Assembly (NCBI GenBank): GCA_007123695.1
Contig: SLGN01000654.1
Coordinates: forward strand, 1-5,609
Length of the DNA stretch: 5,609 nt
Origin: Verrucomicrobiales bacterium
Lineage (GTDB): Bacteria > Verrucomicrobiota > Verrucomicrobiia > Verrucomicrobiales > DEV007
Direction of reading: 5' to 3'
Made by a program: the position numbers and the translations under genes. Positions 1 through 4,788 of this stretch are shown piece after piece. Each line of letters begins with the position of its first letter. Position 1 is the stretch's first letter. The notes below the pieces were generated by a model that ran no database searches, had not been told where the DNA came from, and saw only the letters and a program-made list of their open reading frames with translations.

Positions 1-228
1 GGAGGGACGGGCGTGAGAAATGCGGTCGAGGGGCGCGTGGCTGGGTCGGCGGGTTCGGGGAGGTGGCAGGCATGGCGCCAGTCTGGAGGTTTCCGGACCG
101 AAGCACCAGTGCGCGATAACGGCACGCCTCGGAACAGAGCCTCCCTCAGTGCGCCTTTCCCTTGCAATCAATGGGCTTCGGGATCGATTGGGTCAGAGCC
201 GGGTGGCGGGTGGTGTCGTCGCCGCAGG
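1..228. other. Left-edge stretch without a supportable gene
   Basis: This stretch follows the stop of the cyclotransferase gene on the minus strand. I find no tRNA, no convincing hairpin followed by a T-run, and no recognisable protein. The minus strand is open from just below a TGA at 146-148 to the left edge, with an ATG at 71-73 that would start a proline-rich peptide (MPATSPNPPTQPRAP...). It has no recognisable family, no Shine-Dalgarno sequence, and is too short to judge. It could be the beginning of a gene outside the window or simply GC-rich open frame. Plus-strand open frames here continue antisense through the cyclotransferase gene and look like shadows. Confidence 0.4.
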
Positions 229-1011
229 TCAGCGCCGCCGATCCCGTCCTTCCTCTTGGTGCCGGATCCGCAGCACGTGGACGCGGGGCCAGCGTTTGCC
301 GGTGACGTGGAGGAGGCGTTCCGCAGGATCCCAAGCGATGCCGTTGAGCACGGCTTCGGGGTCGCGGGGGCGGGGGCGCTCCAGGGCGGCGAGGTTCAGG
401 GTGGCCTCGACGTGCCCGGTGACGGGGTCGATCACGACGATGTCGTCGCGGTGCCAGCGGTTGGCGTAGACTCTGCCGTCGATGAACTCGAGTTCGTTGA
501 GCTGATCGATGGGTCCGAGATGGTTTCGCACGCCCAGGGTTCGGAACACGGCGAAGCTCTCGGGATCGAGGAAGCGGAGCTGGTCGGTGCCGTCGCTGAG
601 GATGAAGTGGGTGCCGTCCCAGGCGAGGCCCCAGCCTTCTCCTTCGTAGAGGAAGCTGCCGACGCGGTCGAAGCTTTCCCGGTCGTAGATGAAGCCCTTG
701 CCGCTTTTCCACTCCAGCTGGTAGAGCCGGTCGCCGCGCAGGGCGAGCCCTTCGCCGAAAACGGTGGGAGGAAGATCTCGGACCTGGAGAATTTTGCCCG
801 TGGCCGGATCGACCCGCCGCAGGGTCGATGTGCCGTAGCCTCCGGTGGACTCGTAGTAGACGCCCTCGTGCAGAAGCAGTCCCTGGGTCGAGGCGAAGGT
901 TTCGTGCGGCGCGCTCGCGACGACCTCGTAGCCGAGTTGGTGGGGCTCGGGCACGCCCTGGTCGATGCAGCCGACGAGACCCGCAAGGCAGACGATGAGC
1001 AGATACTTCAT
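229..1011 (-). CDS. Glutaminyl-peptide cyclotransferase, lipoprotein
   Basis: This 260-residue protein belongs to the bacterial/plant-type glutamine cyclotransferase family, which cyclises N-terminal glutamine of peptides to pyroglutamate with release of ammonia. Family landmarks run the full length: STQGLLL (41-47) and YYESTGGYGTSTLR (52-65), FGEGLAL (85-91) and LEWKSGKGFIYD (99-110), GEGWGLAWDG (124-133) and LSDGTDQLRFLDP (138-150), LNELEFIDGRVYANRW (171-186), and VLNGIAWDP with VTGKRWPRV near the C-terminus. These are the repeated blades of the family's beta-propeller. The N-terminus MKYLLIVCLAGLVGC is a short hydrophobic signal ending in a lipobox (LVGC, Cys15), so the enzyme is probably membrane-anchored outside the cytoplasm. 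The ATG is chosen because it gives this signal peptide; the frame is open further upstream but offers no better start. It lies 73 bases downstream of thrS on the same strand. No Shine-Dalgarno sequence precedes it; the leader is C-rich. The last 12 residues are strongly charged and basic. Confidence 0.92.
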   Translation of the reverse strand: MKYLLIVCLAGLVGCIDQGVPEPHQLGYEVVASAPHETFASTQGLLLHEGVYYESTGGYGTSTLRRVDPATGKILQVRDLPPTVFGEGLALRGDRLYQLEWKSGKGFIYDRESFDRVGSFLYEGEGWGLAWDGTHFILSDGTDQLRFLDPESFAVFRTLGVRNHLGPIDQLNELEFIDGRVYANRWHRDDIVVIDPVTGHVEATLNLAALERPRPRDPEAVLNGIAWDPAERLLHVTGKRWPRVHVLRIRHQEEGRDRRR

Positions 1012-1084
1012 GGCGGCGGTGGGCCGGGAGGCTCCGGCAATTCTTGTCGCGGCCGCGAGAAAGATCGCAGCGACTCCGACGCGA

Positions 1085-2815
1085 TCAGGATGGCAGAGCG
1101 GCTTCGGATTTCAAGCGTTCGAGGAATTTCTCGGTCGCGAGGGCGCCTTCGTCGCCCTTGGCGCGGCTGCGCAGGGCGACCGATCCGCTCTCGACCTCGC
1201 GTTTGCCGAGGATGGCGGTCAGCGGGATCTTCTCGAGTTCGGCTTTGCGGATCTTCGCGCCCATCTTGTCGCTGGAGTCGTCGATGGCGGCCCGCAGGCG
1301 CAGGCCTTTGCAACGGGCGAGGAGGGCCTCGGCGGCGGGGAGCTGGGCGTCGGTGATGGGCACGATGCGAACCTGCTCGGGGGCGAGCCAGAGCGGAAAA
1401 TCGCCGGCGTAGTGCTCGATGAGTAGCCCGAGGAAGCGCTCGACGCTGCCGAAGACGGCGCGGTGGATCATGACGGGGCGATGTTTTGCATTGTCACTTC
1501 CGGTGAACTCGAGGGCGAAACGCTCCGGCAGGCTGAAATCGACTTGGATGGTGCCGAGCTGCCACGAGCGACCGAGGGCGTCGAGGGCCATGAAGTCGAG
1601 CTTGGGGCCGTAGAAGGCGGCCTCGCCGAGTCCGACGCTGTGCTCGAGGCCGAGCTCGTCGACGACTGCGCGGATGCACGCTTCGGCAGGGGTCCAGAGG
1701 CTGTCGTCGCCGACGTATTTGTCGAGATTGTCAGGGTCGCGCAGGGAGACCCGGCAGCGGGTGCGCAGGTCGAAGAGGGCCATCACCTCCTGCACGAGGC
1801 GGAGGCAGCTCTTGAATTCGTCCTTCAACTGCTCCGGCGTGCAGAAGACGTGGCCGTCGTCCTGGGTGAAGCCGCGCACGCGGACGAGGCCGCTCAGCTC
1901 GCCGCTCTGCTCCATGCGGTAGACGGTGCCGTATTCGGCGTAGCGCTGGGGCAGGTCGCGGTAGCTGCGCGGCTCGGCGGTGTAGGCCTGGATGTGCATG
2001 GGGCAGTTCATCGGCTTGAGGAGGAACTCGCGCTCCTCTATGCGGATGGGCTGGTACATGCTCTCGGCGTAGTAGGGGTAGTGGCCCGAGGTCTTGTAGA
2101 GGTCGATGGCTCCGATGTGGGGGGAGTAGAGGCGGTCGTAGCCGTAGTCTTCGAGCTTGCGGGAAAGCATCGTCTCGAGCTGGGCGCGGATCGTCGCGCC
2201 TCGGGGCAGCAGCAGGGGCAGGCCGCTGCCGATCCCGGAGTCGAGGCGGAAGAGCTTCAACTGGGCGCCGAGCTTGCGGTGGTCGCGCCGGGCTGCTTCC
2301 TCGAGGGCGGCGAGGTGGGCCTCGAGTTCCGCAGCAGTGGGAAAGGCGGTGCCGTAGATGCGCTGGAGCTGGGGCTGGCTTTCGTCGCCGCGATGGTAGC
2401 TGCCGGAGACGCCGAGCAGCTTGAAGGCCCCGATCTTTCCGGTGCTAGGCACATGGGAGCCGGCGCAGAGATCGGTGAAGTCGCCGTTGACGTAGAAGGT
2501 GATCTCTTCGTCCGGCGGGATGTCGTCAAGGCGACCGATCTTGAAGGTCTGGCCGCGCTCGGCGAAGAAGGCGCGGGCTTCCTCGCGTCCGACGACGCGA
2601 CGCTCGAAGGGTTCGTCGGCGGCAATGACGCGCGCCATCTCGGTCTCAATCGCCGCGAAGTCCTCGGTGGAGAGGCGCTTCGGGCAATCGATGTCGTAGT
2701 AGAAACCGCTCGCGGTGGGGGGCCCGATGTCGAACTTCGTCTCGGGATGAAGCCGCTGCAGCGCGGTCGCGAGGACGTGGGCGGCGGAGTGACGGAGCTC
2801 TTCGAGGGGGGACAT
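1085..2815 (-). CDS. thrS: Threonyl-tRNA synthetase lacking the TGS domain
   Basis: This 576-residue class II synthetase charges tRNA-Thr in the cytoplasm. Editing domain (about 5-170): HSAAH gives His9 and His13, and DLCAGSH gives Cys117 and His121, the HxxxH/CxxxH set that removes mischarged Ser. Catalytic core (about 190-475): zinc ligands Cys271 (MNCPMH), His322 (DDGH) and His451 (IHRA); motif 2 with YRMEQSG (Arg300) and RVRGFTQDD (Arg312); motif 3 around HRAVFGSVERF. The anticodon-binding domain is about 478-576, with KMGAKIR and KREVESG. Against E. coli ThrRS (642 residues) positions are offset by about 63, so the protein begins where the editing domain begins and the TGS domain is absent. 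This is not a start-choice error: an in-frame TAA lies at 2837-2839, and cysS ends only 106 bases upstream. No Shine-Dalgarno sequence is present; the start is preceded by CATTCCTCC and a 7-bp repeat. Confidence 0.96.
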   Translation of the reverse strand: MSPLEELRHSAAHVLATALQRLHPETKFDIGPPTASGFYYDIDCPKRLSTEDFAAIETEMARVIAADEPFERRVVGREEARAFFAERGQTFKIGRLDDIPPDEEITFYVNGDFTDLCAGSHVPSTGKIGAFKLLGVSGSYHRGDESQPQLQRIYGTAFPTAAELEAHLAALEEAARRDHRKLGAQLKLFRLDSGIGSGLPLLLPRGATIRAQLETMLSRKLEDYGYDRLYSPHIGAIDLYKTSGHYPYYAESMYQPIRIEEREFLLKPMNCPMHIQAYTAEPRSYRDLPQRYAEYGTVYRMEQSGELSGLVRVRGFTQDDGHVFCTPEQLKDEFKSCLRLVQEVMALFDLRTRCRVSLRDPDNLDKYVGDDSLWTPAEACIRAVVDELGLEHSVGLGEAAFYGPKLDFMALDALGRSWQLGTIQVDFSLPERFALEFTGSDNAKHRPVMIHRAVFGSVERFLGLLIEHYAGDFPLWLAPEQVRIVPITDAQLPAAEALLARCKGLRLRAAIDDSSDKMGAKIRKAELEKIPLTAILGKREVESGSVALRSRAKGDEGALATEKFLERLKSEAALPS

Positions 2816-2817
2816 GG

Positions 2818-2845
2818 AGGAATGATGAATTATGAATTATGAATG
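2818..2845. repeat. 7-bp tandem repeat abutting the thrS start
   Basis: Four consecutive 7-mers occupy 28 bases: AGGAATG, ATGAATT, ATGAATT and ATGAATG on the plus strand. Two are identical and the outer two differ at one or two positions. The array begins two bases from the thrS start codon and is an AT-rich island in GC-rich DNA. Short tandem heptamers in intergenic DNA are known, for example the STRR sequences of cyanobacteria; whether this one belongs to a genome-wide family cannot be seen here. Confidence 0.75.
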
Positions 2846-2857
2846 TCGGGCGGTGAA
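2829..2857 (-). promoter_or_regulatory. Candidate thrS promoter inside the heptamer repeat
   Basis: Read on the minus strand, TTCACC (2852-2857) is followed after 17 bases by CATAAT (2829-2834), matching four of six and five of six consensus sigma-70 positions. Each perfect repeat unit contributes one CATAAT; a second copy lies at 2836-2841. Transcription would start around 2820-2824, leaving only a few untranslated bases before the thrS ATG. The prediction is weak, but this is the only AT-rich patch upstream of thrS. Confidence 0.3.
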
Positions 2858-2865
2858 CGGTTCAC
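2853..2865. promoter_or_regulatory. 13-bp inverted repeat GTGAAC-G-GTTCAC
   Basis: This is a perfect palindrome with six-base arms and a one-base centre in the cysS-thrS spacer. It overlaps the candidate -35 element of thrS. It could be an operator or a remnant of a short repeat family. It has no T-run, so it is unlikely to be an intrinsic terminator of cysS. No regulator is identifiable. Confidence 0.35.
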
Positions 2866-2871
2866 GGTCCT

Positions 2872-2926
2872 ACAGGGTCAGGCCGGCGGCCAAACAGGGT
2901 TGAGTCCGTGAGTTGACAGGGTCAGG
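2872..2926. repeat. Three ACAGGGT copies at an exact 22-bp period
   Basis: ACAGGGT starts at 2872, 2894 and 2916, so the intervals are exactly 22 bases, about two helical turns. The first and third copies extend to an 11-base match, ACAGGGTCAGG. The third copy contains the cysS stop codon (TGA, 2922-2924 on the minus strand). The intervening bases are not conserved. This could be phased protein-binding sites in the thrS leader, remnants of a small repetitive element, or coincidence. Confidence 0.5.
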
Positions 2927-4355
2927 TCGCGATTGGCGGGCCGAGGGGTTCAAGGGTGGAGGTGTCGGGGGCGTCGCGGACGAGCCAGCCGGCTTCTTTG
3001 ATTTGGTCGCGGAGACGGTCGGCTTCGTCCCAGTCGCGGCGGCGGCGGGCGTCGAGCCGCTCGGCGGCGAGGGCTTGGACCCAGGCGGGCGCTTCGGGGG
3101 CGGGCGGGGCTGTGGTGTCGGTCTCGGAGAGGTCGAGGCCGAGGCATTGCAAGACGAGGGCGAGTCCGTGCCGGGCGGTCTCGAACTCCTGCGGCGGCAG
3201 GGTGCCGCCCTCGGCGGCGGCGACGACTTCGCGGCCGATGCGGTGCAGGCGGCCGAGGGCTTCGGGGGTGTTCAGATCGGATAGGAGGGCGTCGTAGACG
3301 GGGCCGAAGGGGCCGAAATCCTCTTCGCCGGGCAGCAGGAAGTCGGGCGGGCCGCCGAGGCGGCGCTGCCAGTCGGCGAGACGGGCGAGGGCTTTGCGGG
3401 CGGCGGCGAGGGAAGCGAAGGTGAAGTTCAGCGGCTGCCGGTAGCAACCGGAGATCAGCACGTAGCGCAGCTCCATGGGGCGGTGGCCGCGGGCGGCGAG
3501 GTCCTCGAGGATGTGGAGGTTGCCGAGGGACTTGCTCATCTTGCGCCCTTCGACAGTGAGGTGGGCGACGTGGAACCAATGCCGCGCGAAGGGGCGCCCG
3601 GTCGCGGCTTCGCTCTGGGCGATCTCGTTCTCGTGATGGGGGAAGACGAGATCGACCCCGCCGGAGTGAAGGTCGAAGCTCTCGCCGAGGTGCTTCATCG
3701 CCATGGCGCTGCACTCGATGTGCCAGCCGGGGCGCCCTTCGCCCCAGGGCGAGGGCCAGCGGTTGGGGCCGTCCTCCGGACGGGCGGCTTTCCACAGGGC
3801 GAAGTCGGCGGCGCTGTGGCGGTCGTACTCGTCGGCCTGCTCGCGCTCGGGCGCGTCGGTGGTGATCTCGCGCTCGGCGAGCCGCGAGAGCTTGCCGTAG
3901 CCGGGGAAGGAGCGCACGTCGTAGTAGACGGAGCCGTCGTGGGCGCGGTAGGCGTGGCCTTTTTCAATGAGCCTCTCGATCAGGGCAATCTGTTCGGGCA
4001 GGTGCGCCACGGCGGAGGGCTCGACATGCGGGGGCAGGATGCCGAGAGCGGCGCAGTCGGCGTGGAAGCGGACGGTCCACGCGGCGGTGAACTCGGCGAG
4101 GCTGCGGCCCTCCTCCTGCGAGCGGCGGATCGTCTTGTCGTCGACGTCGGTGAGGTTGCGCACGTGCCGGGTGGCCATGCCGCCGGCCTCGACGACGCGA
4201 CGAAAGACATCCTGCATTACGAAGGTGCGGAAGTTCCCGATGTGGGCGGGGCCATAGACGGTCGGGCCGCAGCAGTAGAAGCGCAGCGTCTCGCCGTCCA
4301 TGGGGCGGACGGGAAGAATCTCGCGGCTGAGGGTGTCGTAGAGCGAGAGGGGCAT
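2922..4355 (-). CDS. cysS: Cysteinyl-tRNA synthetase
   Basis: This 477-residue class I synthetase charges tRNA-Cys in the cytoplasm. Signatures in order, numbered from the ATG at 4355: [14 protein letters not shown], carrying the HIGH-type motif HIGN (38-41); WHIECSAMA (Cys215); [12 protein letters not shown] (238-249); and the KMSKS loop [10 protein letters not shown] (270-279). The zinc site known from E. coli CysRS maps to Cys29, Cys215, His240 and Glu244, all present. The C-terminal part holds the helical region and the usual short anticodon-binding end ([14 protein letters not shown]). A TTG seven codons upstream is in frame, but the ATG is preferred: it matches the family N-terminus and overlaps the stop of the preceding small gene by one base (TGATG), which suggests translational coupling since no Shine-Dalgarno sequence is visible. 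Its stop lies in a repeated ACAGGGT element; thrS begins 106 bases downstream. Confidence 0.96.
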   Translation of the reverse strand: MPLSLYDTLSREILPVRPMDGETLRFYCCGPTVYGPAHIGNFRTFVMQDVFRRVVEAGGMATRHVRNLTDVDDKTIRRSQEEGRSLAEFTAAWTVRFHADCAALGILPPHVEPSAVAHLPEQIALIERLIEKGHAYRAHDGSVYYDVRSFPGYGKLSRLAEREITTDAPEREQADEYDRHSAADFALWKAARPEDGPNRWPSPWGEGRPGWHIECSAMAMKHLGESFDLHSGGVDLVFPHHENEIAQSEAATGRPFARHWFHVAHLTVEGRKMSKSLGNLHILEDLAARGHRPMELRYVLISGCYRQPLNFTFASLAAARKALARLADWQRRLGGPPDFLLPGEEDFGPFGPVYDALLSDLNTPEALGRLHRIGREVVAAAEGGTLPPQEFETARHGLALVLQCLGLDLSETDTTAPPAPEAPAWVQALAAERLDARRRRDWDEADRLRDQIKEAGWLVRDAPDTSTLEPLGPPIAT

Positions 4356-4570
4356 CAGTGGCAGGTCGGGCAGCAATCCCCGTCGGGCGAGGCGACCGAG
4401 CTGCTCATCTTTTTAGGGATGGCGAGGCCGCCGCTGATGATCCGCCGCACCGGACGCTCGGTGCCGGGCTGAGTCTTGAGGGCTTCGTCTCGCATCGACT
4501 GCTTCACCTCGAAACGCTCGGGCGCTTCGCCGGGCTGCTGGGGGATGGTTTCGTAGACGTAGGTGGGCAT
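4355..4570 (-). CDS. FmdB-family small protein with lost ribbon cysteines
   Basis: This 71-residue protein begins MPTYVYET and contains RFEVKQSMRDEAL and PVRRIISGG, the fixed skeleton of the FmdB/putative regulatory zinc-ribbon family (MPxYxY, FE, PVRRxISGG). In ordinary members two CxxC pairs bind zinc. Here the region of the first pair reads ETIPQQPGEAPERF, with no cysteine and a few extra residues, and the second CPxC position reads QPGT (34-37). The only cysteines are in the tail, CCPTCH (66-71), a Cys-rich end also seen in other FmdB proteins. No family-wide biochemical function is established; roles in regulation are proposed. It shares one base with cysS (TGATG), so the two form a coupled pair. 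The start is fixed by the family N-terminus. No Shine-Dalgarno sequence precedes it. Family assignment is fairly sure; metal binding is doubtful. Confidence 0.83.
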   Translation of the reverse strand: MPTYVYETIPQQPGEAPERFEVKQSMRDEALKTQPGTERPVRRIISGGLAIPKKMSSSVASPDGDCCPTCH

Positions 4571-4606
4571 GGACGGAGGCGGAAGCTACACGACGGGACC
4601 CTTAAA

Positions 4607-4621
4607 TGCAAGAAACTTGCA
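4607..4621. promoter_or_regulatory. Perfect 15-bp dyad TGCAAG-AAA-CTTGCA
   Basis: Six-base arms match perfectly around a three-base A spacer, 37 to 51 bases upstream of the FmdB-family start. It is inside the only AT-rich patch of this intergenic region, where a promoter for the fmdB-cysS pair would be expected. The form suits a dimeric repressor; its TGCAA/TTGCA half-sites loosely resemble those of some Fur-superfamily regulators, but that is a resemblance only. I could not find a clean -35/-10 pair on the minus strand. A TTGACA at 4625-4630 on the plus strand has no matching -10 hexamer. Confidence 0.4.
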
Positions 4622-4646
4622 ATATTGACATGGCTTGAATGACGAA

Positions 4647-4709
4647 ATGGGCGCACTTTTCGATGTGGACGCCTGGGACGATGCGGAATACGAGGGCGAG
4701 GAGGAGTGA
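4647..4709 (+). CDS. Possible 20-residue acidic peptide
   Basis: An ATG-to-TGA frame encodes MGALFDVDAWDDAEYEGEEE, very acidic, with third codon positions mostly G or C, as expected for a gene in this DNA. It is divergent from the FmdB-family gene and convergent with the EboB-type gene. The frame is closed by a TGA at 4626-4628, so it cannot be much longer. No Shine-Dalgarno sequence and no family are recognisable. An overlapping 37-codon frame (4639-4752) competes with it. It may be real or chance; it is listed because it is too short for ordinary gene calling. Confidence 0.18.
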   Translation: MGALFDVDAWDDAEYEGEEE

Positions 4710-4740
4710 ACGGAGGTTTGCTAATTTTTCGCGGGCGGCT

Positions 4741-4780
4741 GCGACGATTTGAACCCGCCGGGGTGGTGAGCGCAGGTCGC
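4741..4780 (-). terminator. Possible weak hairpin after the EboB-type gene
   Basis: Downstream of the stop at 4789-4791, the minus-strand RNA can form an outer five-base stem (4776-4780 with 4741-4745, GCGAC/GTCGC) enclosing a four-base inner stem (4761-4764 with 4753-4756, ACCC/GGGT) with loop CGGC. No U-run follows; the next bases are GC-rich and then A-rich. If transcription ends here it would be by a factor-dependent route. The stems are short and may be chance in GC-rich sequence. Confidence 0.2.
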
Positions 4781-4788
4781 TACGTCGA

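Noticed and set aside
1..73. Minus-strand frame starting at 71-73 and running off the left edge as a partial gene
   Set aside because: Only 24 proline-rich codons are visible, with no family match or start signal; it cannot be told from chance in GC-rich DNA.
13..1356. Long plus-strand open frame (447 codons) opposite the cyclotransferase and the end of thrS
   Set aside because: Its product is low-complexity and unlike any family, while the minus strand encodes clear family motifs; high GC makes stop codons rare on the opposite strand.
1463..2842. Long plus-strand open frame (459 codons) opposite thrS
   Set aside because: It is an antisense shadow of thrS with Val/Ala/Glu/Gly-rich translation and no recognisable motif.
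2880..2892. GGCC-GGC-GGCC hairpin as a terminator for cysS
   Set aside because: The stem is only four bases and no T-run follows on the minus strand.
4353..4376. Upstream TTG start for cysS at 4374-4376
   Set aside because: It would add seven residues inside the preceding gene and lacks support; the ATG at 4353-4355 matches the family N-terminus and the TGATG overlap.
3483..4472. Plus-strand open frame (329 codons) opposite cysS and the FmdB-like gene
   Set aside because: It mirrors the codon pattern of two confidently identified minus-strand genes and crosses both of them; it is a shadow frame.
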